A program made the translations under genes and the position numbers. The notes beneath the pieces were generated by a model that had not been told where the DNA came from, searched no databases, and worked only from the letters and a program-made list of their open reading frames with translations. From the NCBI RefSeq assembly GCF_900105675.1, contig NZ_LT629786.1:4030001-4094000 (forward strand): DNA of 64,000 bases. Direction: 5' to 3'. Numbering within the stretch: position 1 is the first letter of the stretch; every line of letters starts with the position of its first letter. Shown one piece after another: positions 24,334 through 33,043 of this stretch. Source of the DNA: Pseudomonas synxantha. GTDB taxonomy: Bacteria > Pseudomonadota > Gammaproteobacteria > Pseudomonadales > Pseudomonadaceae.

Positions 24334-25686
24334 TTACAGTCGTCCCAGATCGTTGACCAGAGCTAACAACATCACTCCGACCACCAAACTGATACCGATC
24401 TGTATCCCCCAACCCTGCACCCGATCCGACAAGGGGCGACCACGCACCCACTCGACCAGATAAAACAACAGATGCCCCCCATCCAATACTGGAATGGGCA
24501 GCAAATTCAGAACCCCCAGGCTAATACTCAGATAAGCCAGGAAATTCAGGAAATCCGCGACACCCGACTGGGCAGAAGCGCCCGCCACTTTAGCAATGGT
24601 TATCGGTCCACTCAAGTTTTTTACCGAGAGCTCACCGAACAACATTTTCTTGAGGGATTCGAGGGTCAGCACGCTCATGGTCCAGGTGCGTTTCGCGCCC
24701 TCGCCAATCGCGGCCAAAGGCCCGAAGCTGACCTCTCGAACCATTGATGGCGGCCACTCGACACCTTTGACGCCGGCCCCCAGGTACCCCCCGGCCGCCT
24801 TGGCCTCGCCACGAACCGACAAGGTCACAGGCACATCGATTTGAGCACCGTCTCGCTCAACTTTCAGCACGATCCTGGTATCAGGGCGTACACGCACCAG
24901 GTCGACCACTTGCTGCCAGTCACCCAGCGCCTGGCCATCGAGGGCCAACAGACGATCACCGGTTTTCAGGCCCGCGGCCTGGGCCGGGCCTTTCGGATCG
25001 AGCTCAGCCAGCACCGGCGGCAATGCCGGGCGCCAAGGGCGAATCCCCAGGGATTTGATCGGATCCGGCTCGTCGGCCCCTTTGAGCCAATGATCCAGCG
25101 CCAATGCCCGCGGGGTTTCGGCGCTGGAATCCTGGTCACGCACCACCACATTGACGGTGCCGCTTTCACCCAGGCGACGCACCAACTGCAAATTGACCGC
25201 GCCCCAACCCGTGGTTGGCTCGCCATCAATGGAAACAATTTCCTGCCCTGCGATGAGGCCGGCCTTGGCCGCGATGCTGTCCGCCTCGACCGCGCCGATG
25301 ACCGGACGCACCTGCTGGCTGCCCATCATGGCCAGCACCCAGAAGAACACCATCGCCAACAGGAAGTTGGCAATCGGGCCCGCAGCAACAATCGCGATAC
25401 GCTGACGAACGGTCTTGCGATTGAACGATTGGTCCAACTGATCGGCGGGCACTTCGCCTTCACGCTCATCGAGCATCTTGACGTAGCCACCCAGCGGGAT
25501 AGCGGCGATTACAAACTCGGTGCCACGGCGATCATGCCAGCGCAACAACGGCATGCCGAAACCGACGGAAAAGCGCAATACCTTGACGCCGCAACGACGC
25601 GCCACCCAGAAGTGGCCAAATTCGTGGAAGGTAACCAGCACACCCAGAGCAACCAGGGTGCCGACAATCATGTAGAGCGCACTCAT
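24334..25686 (-). CDS. rseP: RIP metalloprotease RseP (site-2 protease, MucP)
   Basis: This inner-membrane zinc protease cleaves the anti-sigma factor (RseA, or MucA in pseudomonads) to release the envelope-stress sigma factor. It has 450 residues. The zinc motif HEFGH lies at residues 21-25 in the first membrane helix. Two periplasmic PDZ domains occupy about 115-300. The third zinc ligand lies in NLLPIPVLDGGHLL near residue 400, within the last membrane segments. It lies between dxr and bamA, the standard gammaproteobacterial order. Confidence 0.98.
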   Translation of the reverse strand: MSALYMIVGTLVALGVLVTFHEFGHFWVARRCGVKVLRFSVGFGMPLLRWHDRRGTEFVIAAIPLGGYVKMLDEREGEVPADQLDQSFNRKTVRQRIAIVAAGPIANFLLAMVFFWVLAMMGSQQVRPVIGAVEADSIAAKAGLIAGQEIVSIDGEPTTGWGAVNLQLVRRLGESGTVNVVVRDQDSSAETPRALALDHWLKGADEPDPIKSLGIRPWRPALPPVLAELDPKGPAQAAGLKTGDRLLALDGQALGDWQQVVDLVRVRPDTRIVLKVERDGAQIDVPVTLSVRGEAKAAGGYLGAGVKGVEWPPSMVREVSFGPLAAIGEGAKRTWTMSVLTLESLKKMLFGELSVKNLSGPITIAKVAGASAQSGVADFLNFLAYLSISLGVLNLLPIPVLDGGHLLFYLVEWVRGRPLSDRVQGWGIQIGISLVVGVMLLALVNDLGRL

Positions 25687-25739
25687 CTAATTTCTCCGCA
25701 TTTCAATCCAATGCCTGAAGGCTCGAACCCACCCACAGC

Positions 25740-26930
25740 CTAACGCGTATTGCGGCCCAGCCATTGTCCGGCCAGGGCTCGCGCCTTGGTATCCGCCTCA
25801 AACACGGCCCCCAGGTCATTCACCGCCACGACAGGCTCAAGGCCCAGGACGTCCTCGATGATACTCGCGATCTGCGGAAAGCGGATGCGCCGTTCGAGAA
25901 ACGCCGCCACGGCCACTTCATTGGCCGCATTCAGCATCGCCGGCGCGGTGCCGCCCGCCTCGGCCACCTGCCGCGCCAGGCGCAGGCATGGGAAGCGCTG
26001 CTCGTCCGGCGCTTCGAAGTCCAGGCGCGCCACCGCAAACAGATCCAATGGCGCTACGCCGGAATCAATCCGCTGCGGCCAGGCCAAGGCGTTGGCGATC
26101 GGTGTACGCATATCCGGATTACCCAGCTGCGCCAACACCGAACCGTCCACGTAATCGACCAGGGAATGGATCACGCTTTGCGGGTGAATCACCACCTCGA
26201 CCTGGTCAGGCCGCGCATCGAACAACCAGCACGCCTCGATCAACTCCAGGCCCTTGTTCATCATGCTTGCCGAATCCACGGAGATTTTGCGCCCCATGGA
26301 CCAGTTCGGATGAGCGCAGGCCTGATCGGGAGACACATGTTCCAGCTCGGCCAACGGAGTCTGCCGGAATGGACCACCAGACGCCGTCAGTAGAATCCGG
26401 CGCACGCCGACCTGGTTCAAGCCGCGGGCAAAATCCCCGGGCATGCACTGGAAAATTGCGTTGTGCTCGCTGTCGAGTGGCAGCAGCACCGCACCGCTCT
26501 TGCGCACCGCCTGCATGAAGAGCGCCCCGGACATGACCAGGGCTTCCTTATTGGCCAACAGAATCTTCTTGCCGGCATCGACTGCAGCGAGGGTCGGGCG
26601 TAAACCCGCCGCACCGACAATCGCCGCCACGACGGTATCCACCTGCGCATCGGCTGACACCTGGCACAGCCCCGCCTCACCCACCAGGACCTGCGTGTCC
26701 AGCCCGGCAGCCCGCAGATCATCCTGCAAGCTACGGGCTGCCGCAGCCTCAGGCACCACGGCAAAGCGCGGCGCATGGCGTACACACAAGGCCAGCAACT
26801 CGCTCAAGCGCGTGAAGCCGGTCAGGGCGAAAACCTGATAGCGATCAGGATGACGGGCAATGACGTCCAGGGTACTCAGCCCGACCGAGCCGGTCGCCCC
26901 CAGCACGGTGACCTGTTGCAGGCGGCTCAC
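25740..26930 (-). CDS. dxr: 1-deoxy-D-xylulose 5-phosphate reductoisomerase
   Basis: Dxr converts DXP to methylerythritol 4-phosphate with NADPH, the committed step of the MEP pathway. A GTG start at 26928-26930 gives 396 residues beginning (M)[16 protein letters not shown], matching the family length, and a GTGA overlap with the cdsA stop. The ATG at 26943-26945 would add five residues and overlap cdsA by 19 bp, so I prefer GTG. The NADPH loop GATGSVG, the catalytic [12 protein letters not shown] block and the SEHNAIFQC loop are intact. Confidence 0.95.
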   Translation of the reverse strand: MSRLQQVTVLGATGSVGLSTLDVIARHPDRYQVFALTGFTRLSELLALCVRHAPRFAVVPEAAAARSLQDDLRAAGLDTQVLVGEAGLCQVSADAQVDTVVAAIVGAAGLRPTLAAVDAGKKILLANKEALVMSGALFMQAVRKSGAVLLPLDSEHNAIFQCMPGDFARGLNQVGVRRILLTASGGPFRQTPLAELEHVSPDQACAHPNWSMGRKISVDSASMMNKGLELIEACWLFDARPDQVEVVIHPQSVIHSLVDYVDGSVLAQLGNPDMRTPIANALAWPQRIDSGVAPLDLFAVARLDFEAPDEQRFPCLRLARQVAEAGGTAPAMLNAANEVAVAAFLERRIRFPQIASIIEDVLGLEPVVAVNDLGAVFEADTKARALAGQWLGRNTR

Positions 26931-27733
26931 GAAGCGATCATCCACAGCAGCACGGCGAAGATCGGCAGCGCGGCAGTCAGGCTGTCGATACGATCCAGCA
27001 CACCACCATGCCCCGGCAGCAGGTTACTGCTGTCCTTGATTCCGGCCTGGCGCTTGAACATGCTTTCGGTGAGGTCACCCACCACCGAGATGAACACGAC
27101 GATAGCCGCGCCCAGCAAGGCCAGAAAAATCTCCTTTACCGACCAGCCGCGTACCACACCGACTACCAGCGTGATCAGCAGCGTCAATGCCAAGCCTCCG
27201 TATACGCCTTCCCAGCTTTTGCCGGGGCTGACGGCCGGGGCCAGCTTGCGCTTGCCGAAGGCACGGCCGGAGAAGTAAGCGCCAATATCTGCGCCCCACA
27301 CCAGCACCATCACCGCCAGGATCAATTCGTTACCGAGGGGGTAACGCTTGATTTCCACCAGCCCTTGCCAGGCCGGCAGCAGGATCAGCAGGCCAATCAC
27401 CAGCTTGCAGGCCACGCTCGACCATTGACTACTGGTGCGCGGGTAAGTCAGCACCAGGAATGTCGCCAACGCCCACCACAGCACTGCCGCACCCAGCACC
27501 CAAGGCGCAATGTCCGGCAGGATGTACATCAGGAACAACAGCACTGCGACCACTGCCGCATACGCCACACGCGGCAATTGGTTGCTGAAACCCGCCAGGC
27601 GCGCCCATTCCCAGGCCCCCAGGGTCACGACCAGGCCGATAAACAGCGCAAAGCCTGAACCTTCAAGCAGGAAAAAACCGCACAAGGCAATCGGCAGCAG
27701 GATCAGCGCCGTGATGATTCGTTGTTTTAACAT
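26927..27733 (-). CDS. cdsA: phosphatidate cytidylyltransferase
   Basis: CdsA makes CDP-diacylglycerol from phosphatidic acid and CTP at the inner membrane, the branch point of phospholipid synthesis. It has 268 residues with about seven to eight hydrophobic membrane segments. The C-terminal family signature is the [26 protein letters not shown] segment, of which [13 protein letters not shown] is the core, followed by GVLDRIDSL. The start directly abuts the uppS stop (TAAATG), and its own stop overlaps the dxr GTG start. Confidence 0.98.
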   Translation of the reverse strand: MLKQRIITALILLPIALCGFFLLEGSGFALFIGLVVTLGAWEWARLAGFSNQLPRVAYAAVVAVLLFLMYILPDIAPWVLGAAVLWWALATFLVLTYPRTSSQWSSVACKLVIGLLILLPAWQGLVEIKRYPLGNELILAVMVLVWGADIGAYFSGRAFGKRKLAPAVSPGKSWEGVYGGLALTLLITLVVGVVRGWSVKEIFLALLGAAIVVFISVVGDLTESMFKRQAGIKDSSNLLPGHGGVLDRIDSLTAALPIFAVLLWMIAS

Positions 27734-28489
27734 TTAAACCCGGGCTCCAGCTTCGATCTGCTCGCTCGTTTTACCGAAGCGACGCTGACGGGAAGCGAAA
27801 TCAGCCAGCGCATTGCGCATGGCATCGTGTTTGAAGTCCGGCCAGAACAGGTCGGAGAAGTACAACTCGGTGTATGCCAGCTGCCACAGCAGGAAATTGC
27901 TGATGCGATGCTCGCCACCGGTACGAATGCACAAGTCCGGCAACGGCAGGTCGCCAGTCACCAGGCAGGTTTGCAACAGTTCAGGCGTGATGTCGTCCGG
28001 TCGCAGGTGACCGGCCTGCACTTCGCGGGCCAGCCGCTGCGCTGCCTGGGCGATATCCCACTGACCACCGTAGTTGGCTGCGATCTGCAGCACAAAGCGG
28101 TTACTGCCTGCGGTAATAGCCTCGGCTTCGCGCATGGCGGCTTGCAGTTCCGGGTGGAACCGCGAGCGATCACCAATGATGCGCAGACTGATGTTGTTGT
28201 CATTGAGGCGCTTGGCCTCACGACGCAACGCCTTGAAGAACAGGTCCATCAAGGCGCTGACTTCATCGGCGGGCCGCTGCCAGTTTTCACTGGAGAAGGC
28301 GAACAAGGTCAACACTTCGACCTTGGCCTCAGCGCACACCTCAATCACTGCCCTTACCGCGTCAACACCCGCTTTATGCCCGGCAACACCCGGCATAAAG
28401 CGTTTTTTCGCCCAGCGATTATTCCCATCCATGATGATCGCGACATGGCGCGGCACCACGGAGGGCACAGTCTGCTTGGTCTTTTCCAT
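27734..28489 (-). CDS. uppS: undecaprenyl (di-trans,poly-cis) diphosphate synthase
   Basis: UppS is a cis-prenyltransferase making the C55 lipid carrier for peptidoglycan and O-antigen. It has 251 residues. The diphosphate-binding catalytic aspartate lies in IIMDGNNRWAKKR, followed by GHKAGVDAVR. The block FAFSSENWQRP and the C-terminal RTGGEHRISNFLLWQ with TELYFSDLFWPDF are diagnostic. It lies between frr and cdsA. Confidence 0.98.
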   Translation of the reverse strand: MEKTKQTVPSVVPRHVAIIMDGNNRWAKKRFMPGVAGHKAGVDAVRAVIEVCAEAKVEVLTLFAFSSENWQRPADEVSALMDLFFKALRREAKRLNDNNISLRIIGDRSRFHPELQAAMREAEAITAGSNRFVLQIAANYGGQWDIAQAAQRLAREVQAGHLRPDDITPELLQTCLVTGDLPLPDLCIRTGGEHRISNFLLWQLAYTELYFSDLFWPDFKHDAMRNALADFASRQRRFGKTSEQIEAGARV

Positions 28490-28506
28490 GAAGGCGTCCT
28501 GACCCC

Positions 28507-29064
28507 TTATACGGCCATCAGGTCCTTTTCTTTTTCTTCGGTCGCCTTGGTGATCTGCGCTTCGGCGTCCTTGGTCAGCTTGTCGATATCAGCGACGGCA
28601 CGACGTTCTTCGTCTTCGCTGATTTCCTTGTCCTTGACCAGCTTTTTCAGGTCACCCAATGCATCACGGCGGATGTTGCGCACGGCAACGCGCGCATCTT
28701 CAGCGGCACTGCGTGCCTGCTTGGTGAAGCCTTTACGGGTTTCCTCGGTCAGGGCAGGCATGGAGATCAGCAACAACTCGCCCAGGTTGGTCGGGTTGAG
28801 GTTCAGGCCGGCGCTCTGGATCGCTTTGTCTACAGCAGCAAGCATGTTGCGCTCGAAGGCCACGACTTGCAGGGTACGCGAGTCCTTGACGGTGACGTTG
28901 GCCACGCTGCTCAGGGGAGTGTCAGCGCCGTAGTAAGGCACCATCACGCTGCCCAGGATGCTCGGGTGCGCCTTGCCGGTACGGATCTGGCCAAATGCGT
29001 GGCTCAGGGATTCCAGGGATTTTTGCATACGCGCCTGGGCGTCTTTCTTGATTTCATTGATCAT
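28507..29064 (-). CDS. frr: ribosome recycling factor
   Basis: RRF, with EF-G, splits post-termination ribosomes. The product has 185 residues, the exact family size, with a three-helix bundle whose conserved parts are the [10 protein letters not shown] loop and the C-terminal [17 protein letters not shown] helix. It overlaps the pyrH stop by 4 bp (29061-29064). Confidence 0.99.
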   Translation of the reverse strand: MINEIKKDAQARMQKSLESLSHAFGQIRTGKAHPSILGSVMVPYYGADTPLSSVANVTVKDSRTLQVVAFERNMLAAVDKAIQSAGLNLNPTNLGELLLISMPALTEETRKGFTKQARSAAEDARVAVRNIRRDALGDLKKLVKDKEISEDEERRAVADIDKLTKDAEAQITKATEEKEKDLMAV

Positions 29065-29804
29065 TGTTGGCCTTCCTCGATCAGAGTCCCTTCTGCGCCG
29101 CCGTGTACGATATTCAGCAGGGCGCCGGGCTTGTTCATGTTAAATACGCGCAACGGCATCTTGTGGTCGCGGCACAGGCAGATAGCCGTCAGGTCCATCA
29201 CGCCCAGCTTGCGATCCAGCACTTCATCGTAGGTCAGATGATCGAACTTCTCGGCATGCGGGTCTTTGAATGGGTCTGCAGTGTATACGCCGTCTACCTT
29301 GGTCGCCTTGAGCACCACGTCGGCATCGATTTCGATCGCGCGCAGGCACGCAGCCGAGTCGGTGGTAAAGAATGGGTTACCAGTGCCGGCAGCAAAGATC
29401 ACCACTTCCTTGGAATTCAGGTGGCGCATGGCTTTGCGTCGATCATAGTGATCGGTCACGCCAACCATGGAAATAGCCGACATCACGATGGCCGAAATGT
29501 TGGCGCGCTCCAGGGCGTCGCGCATGGCCAGGGCGTTCATCACAGTGGCCAGCATGCCCATGTGGTCGCCGGTGACTCGATCCATGCCAGCCGCACTCAG
29601 TGCCGCACCACGGAACAGGTTGCCACCGCCAATCACCAGGCCGACCTGCACGCCGATACCGACCAGTTGGCCGACTTCCAGCGCCATGCGATCAAGCACC
29701 TTGGGGTCGATCCCGAACTCTTCCGAGCCCATCAGGGCCTCGCCGCTGAGCTTGAGTAGAATGCGTTTATAGCGAGCCTGATAACCACTGCCCTGCTGAG
29801 CCAT
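29061..29804 (-). CDS. pyrH: UMP kinase
   Basis: PyrH phosphorylates UMP to UDP. The start [26 protein letters not shown] gives 247 residues. The in-frame upstream extension ([12 protein letters not shown]...) is not conserved. Motifs are KLSGEAL at the N-terminus, GGGNLFRG and the [13 protein letters not shown] substrate loop. It is the first gene of the pyrH-frr-uppS-cdsA-dxr-rseP run. The 210-bp gap upstream, after the tsf terminator, should contain its promoter. Confidence 0.98.
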   Translation of the reverse strand: MAQQGSGYQARYKRILLKLSGEALMGSEEFGIDPKVLDRMALEVGQLVGIGVQVGLVIGGGNLFRGAALSAAGMDRVTGDHMGMLATVMNALAMRDALERANISAIVMSAISMVGVTDHYDRRKAMRHLNSKEVVIFAAGTGNPFFTTDSAACLRAIEIDADVVLKATKVDGVYTADPFKDPHAEKFDHLTYDEVLDRKLGVMDLTAICLCRDHKMPLRVFNMNKPGALLNIVHGGAEGTLIEEGQQ

Positions 29805-29960
29805 TGCGAATCTCTCCTGCGGCGTATTTTTTAAAAAATTCTTGGCGAGCCGTTTACGGCTTGCGTTCACTCTAGCTGGACGCTATCACAGCGCCATCGG
29901 AACACGGCTTTGTAAGCCAGTTCCGAGAGGAAACCAAATAAAATTGGCCTTCCCATTTGA

Positions 29961-29994
29961 AAAGAGGCTGCGCGCGTGAGCGGGCAGCCTCTTT
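29961..29994 (-). terminator. intrinsic terminator downstream of tsf
   Basis: Perfect 11-bp arms AAAGAGGCTGC (29961-29971) and GCAGCCTCTTT (29984-29994) enclose a 12-nt loop. On the minus strand the stem ends in CTCTTTTC. It lies 21 bp after the tsf stop and separates rpsB-tsf from pyrH. Confidence 0.85.
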
Positions 29995-30015
29995 CGGCGA
30001 CAGTCTGGAACTGTC

Positions 30016-30879
30016 TTATTGCTTGGCGGCAGCCAGCTGGGCAGCAACTTCTTCAGCGAAGTTGTCGACCGGCTTCTCGATGCCTTCGCCTACTTTGAAG
30101 TAAGTGAAGGAAACGATTTCAGCACCGGCTTTCTTAGCCAGTTCGCCAACCTTGATTTCAGGGTTCTTGACGAACGCCTGCTCAACCAGGCTTGCTTCAG
30201 CCAGGAACTTGCTGATACGGCCTTTGATCATGTTTTCAACGATGTTCTCTGGCTTGCCGGCGATCTTGTCGGCGTTGAGGCTCAGGAACACAGCTTTTTC
30301 ACGCTCGATTGCGTCGGCAGACACTTCCGAAGGCAGCAGGAACTCAGGGTTGCTTGCAGCAACGTGCATTGCGATGTCTTTAGCCAGCTCAACGTCGCCG
30401 CCTTTCAGAACAACTGCAACACCGATCTTGTTGCCGTGCAGGTAACCACCAACCACATCACCCTCAACGCGAACCAGGCGACGGATGTTGACGTTTTCGC
30501 CAACCTTGCCGACCAGTACCAGGCGATCAGCTTCTTGAGCTTCGATCAGCGGAGCGGCGTCAGTCATTTTCTCGGCGAACGCTTTTTCAACGCTGGCAGC
30601 AACGAATGCCTTGAAGTCATCCTGCAGGGCCAGGAAGTCGGTCTGCGAGTTCACTTCCAGCAGAACGGCGGATTTACCGTCTTCCTTCAGGGCGATGGCG
30701 CCTTCAGCAGCGACGTTGCCTGCTTTCTTGGCAGCCTTGATGGCGCCGGAAGCACGCATGTCATCAATGGCTTTTTCGATGTCGCCGCCGGCCTTGGTCA
30801 AGGCCTTTTTGCAATCCATCATGCCTTCGCCGGTACGCTCACGCAGTTCTTTAACCAACGCTGCAGTAATCTCTGCCAT
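30016..30879 (-). CDS. tsf: translation elongation factor Ts
   Basis: EF-Ts is the nucleotide exchange factor for EF-Tu. The product has 287 residues. The N-terminal UBA-like domain carries VKELRERTGEGMMDCKKAL. The core with SQTDFLA and the coiled-coil region follow. It forms the classic rpsB-tsf pair, with an attenuator hairpin between the two genes. Confidence 0.99.
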   Translation of the reverse strand: MAEITAALVKELRERTGEGMMDCKKALTKAGGDIEKAIDDMRASGAIKAAKKAGNVAAEGAIALKEDGKSAVLLEVNSQTDFLALQDDFKAFVAASVEKAFAEKMTDAAPLIEAQEADRLVLVGKVGENVNIRRLVRVEGDVVGGYLHGNKIGVAVVLKGGDVELAKDIAMHVAASNPEFLLPSEVSADAIEREKAVFLSLNADKIAGKPENIVENMIKGRISKFLAEASLVEQAFVKNPEIKVGELAKKAGAEIVSFTYFKVGEGIEKPVDNFAEEVAAQLAAAKQ

Positions 30880-31017
30880 TTCAAAATCCTCTTGGATAGG
30901 TTTTCAACCATTCCACCCGATCAAACGGGCGATCAATTCTTCCCGAATCTCCGTTGTAGGCCGCTGCACGTTACAAAGAATGTAGCTGCGCTGCCGACAA
31001 ATGGTTTTCGAGGTGGC

Positions 31018-31042
31018 AAAAAGGGGGCCAAGCCCCCTTTTT
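31018..31042 (-). terminator. intrinsic terminator/attenuator between rpsB and tsf
   Basis: Perfect 11-bp arms AAAAAGGGGGC (31018-31028) and GCCCCCTTTTT (31032-31042) enclose a 3-nt loop, a textbook intrinsic terminator. It lies 28 bp after the rpsB stop on the minus strand, so only part of rpsB transcription should continue into tsf, unless tsf has its own promoter in the following 138 bp. Confidence 0.85.
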
Positions 31043-31070
31043 GCTTACTGAGTCAACGCCAGGGCGTCAG

Positions 31071-31808
31071 TTACTCAGCGGCAGCTACCGGAGCTTCTTC
31101 AACGAACTGCTCGGTACCACCAGCAACGTGGTTGCGGCCACGGATTACAGCGTCAGCCATCGAACCCATGTACAGCTGGATAGCGCGGATTGCGTCATCG
31201 TTGCCTGGGATGATGTAGTCAACGCCTTCCGGGCTGCTGTTGGTATCGACTACGCCGATAACCGGGATGCCCAGCTTGTTGGCTTCGGTGATCGCGATGC
31301 GCTCGTGATCAACGTCGATAACGAACAGTGCGTCAGGCAGACCGCCCATGTCCTTGATACCACCCAGGGAACGATCGAGCTTTTCCAGGTCACGAGTGCG
31401 CATCAGCGCTTCTTTCTTGGTCAGCTTGGCGAAAGTACCGTCTTCGGCTTGCACTTCAAGGTCACGCAGACGCTTGATGGAAGCACGGATGGTTTTGAAG
31501 TTGGTCAGCATGCCGCCCAACCAGCGGTGATCGACGTACGGCGAACCGCAACGTGCTGCTTCTTCAGCAACGATCTTGCCAGCGGAACGCTTGGTGCCGA
31601 CGAACAGGATCTTGTTTTTACCCTGGGCCAGGCGCTCTACGAAAGTCAGTGCTTCGTTGAACATTGGCAGGGTTTTTTCAAGGTTGATAATGTGGATCTT
31701 GTTACGCGCGCCGAAAATGTACTTACCCATTTTCGGGTTCCAGTAACGGGTCTGGTGACCGAAGTGCACACCGGCCTTCAGCATATCGCGCATGTTGACT
31801 TGGGACAT
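31071..31808 (-). CDS. rpsB: 30S ribosomal protein S2
   Basis: S2 is a late-assembling protein of the 30S subunit. It has 245 residues. Diagnostic segments are [19 protein letters not shown] at the N-terminus, [27 protein letters not shown] and the C-terminal [22 protein letters not shown]. The gene heads the rpsB-tsf transcript, with a leader of about 135 nt upstream. Confidence 0.99.
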   Translation of the reverse strand: MSQVNMRDMLKAGVHFGHQTRYWNPKMGKYIFGARNKIHIINLEKTLPMFNEALTFVERLAQGKNKILFVGTKRSAGKIVAEEAARCGSPYVDHRWLGGMLTNFKTIRASIKRLRDLEVQAEDGTFAKLTKKEALMRTRDLEKLDRSLGGIKDMGGLPDALFVIDVDHERIAITEANKLGIPVIGVVDTNSSPEGVDYIIPGNDDAIRAIQLYMGSMADAVIRGRNHVAGGTEQFVEEAPVAAAE

Positions 31809-32195
31809 GATAGTTCCTTAATAAGTCGGGTTTGGCCTCCACGTATCCCAATGACCAACCAGCGGCATCAAGGCCTCCGGCACCCAGGTCATCGTGTCGA
31901 CACGTGTGTGGATTTAAGCTTCGCGGGGTATCCCCGGAAAGCGGCGCATTTTATACCACAGCATCGACAAAAACGAAACCCGCAATCACATTTGCCCCGC
32001 CGCCTTTAGCCAAACCCTTGGATAGAGCGACCCTGGCGCTACCTTAATAGAGAGAAGCGATCACCAGACGCTCATGATTTGACACCATCGTCTGTTAGAA
32101 TTGCGTTTTTTGGGACTTGCGCGAATGCTTCACCCCTTTGTCGCGCCCCCCGTGAACCGTATTGATTTCAGCGCGTCGCGCTAGAGAGAGCCTGT
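31809..32195. promoter_or_regulatory. divergent rpsB / map intergenic region with rpsB leader
   Basis: This 387-bp region has no convincing gene. On the minus side it holds the rpsB promoter (separate entry) and an untranslated leader of about 135 nt containing a perfect 12-bp palindrome CGTGTCGACACG at 31893-31904. In gammaproteobacteria the rpsB leader is a target of S2 autoregulation, and the palindrome could be part of that structure. On the plus side a perfect -35 hexamer TTGACA lies at 32079-32084, but the matching -10 (TGCGTT at 32102) is poor, so the map promoter is uncertain. Confidence 0.55.
31950..31977 (-). promoter_or_regulatory. probable rpsB promoter
   Basis: On the minus strand a -35 hexamer TTCGTT (31977-31972) and a -10 hexamer TATAAA (31955-31950) are separated by 16 bp. 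It lies 142 bp upstream of the rpsB start, consistent with a structured leader. Confidence 0.5.
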
Positions 32196-32978
32196 ATGAC
32201 CGTTACCTTGAAAACCGCCGAAGACATCGCAGGCATGCGCGTTGCCGGCAAACTGGCTGCCGACGTGCTGGAAATGATTGCCGAACACGTCAAGCCCGGT
32301 GTCACCACCGAAGCGCTGGACCGTATCTGCCACGACTATATAGTCAACGTGCAAAAAGCCATCCCTGCCCCACTGAACTACAAAGGCTTCCCCAAGTCGA
32401 TCTGCACCTCGATCAACCACGTGGTCTGCCACGGGATTCCCGGTGACAAGCCGCTGAAGGATGGCGACACCCTGAACATCGACGTCACCGTGATCAAGGA
32501 TGGCTACCACGGCGACACCAGCCGTATGTTCCACGTCGGCAACGTGCCGGTGTGGGCCGAGCGCCTGTCCCAGGTCACCCAGGAATGCATGTACAAGGCT
32601 ATCGAGATCGTCAAGCCTGGCTGCCGCCTGGGTGACATCGGCGAAGTGATCCAGAAGCACGCGGAAAAGAACGGCTTCTCGGTCGTGCGTGAATTCTGCG
32701 GCCACGGCATCGGCAAGGTGTTCCACGAAGAACCGCAGATCCTGCATTACGGCAAGGCCGGCACCGGCATGGAACTCAAGGCCGGCATGACCTTCACCAT
32801 CGAGCCGATGATCAACCAAGGCAAGGCCGACACCAAGGTGCTGGGCGACGGCTGGACCGCCATCACCAAGGACCGCAAGCTCTCGGCCCAGTGGGAACAC
32901 ACCCTGCTGGTCACCGAGACCGGCTACGAGATCTTCACCCTGCGCGCCGACGACACAATTCCTCGCGTCTCTGCGTAA
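32196..32978 (+). CDS. map: type I methionine aminopeptidase
   Basis: Map removes the initiator methionine from nascent proteins. It has 260 residues. All five metal ligands of the pita-bread fold are present: D96, D107, H170, E203 and E234. It is divergent from rpsB, whose product and other ribosomal proteins are its substrates, an arrangement found throughout gammaproteobacteria. It lies 65 bp upstream of glnD. Confidence 0.98.
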   Translation: MTVTLKTAEDIAGMRVAGKLAADVLEMIAEHVKPGVTTEALDRICHDYIVNVQKAIPAPLNYKGFPKSICTSINHVVCHGIPGDKPLKDGDTLNIDVTVIKDGYHGDTSRMFHVGNVPVWAERLSQVTQECMYKAIEIVKPGCRLGDIGEVIQKHAEKNGFSVVREFCGHGIGKVFHEEPQILHYGKAGTGMELKAGMTFTIEPMINQGKADTKVLGDGWTAITKDRKLSAQWEHTLLVTETGYEIFTLRADDTIPRVSA

Positions 32979-33043
32979 AAAGCTGTGTTGGTTTTCCCAC
33001 GCTGTGCTGTGACTGACTATTAGATAGAAAGGAAAGCCGATCG

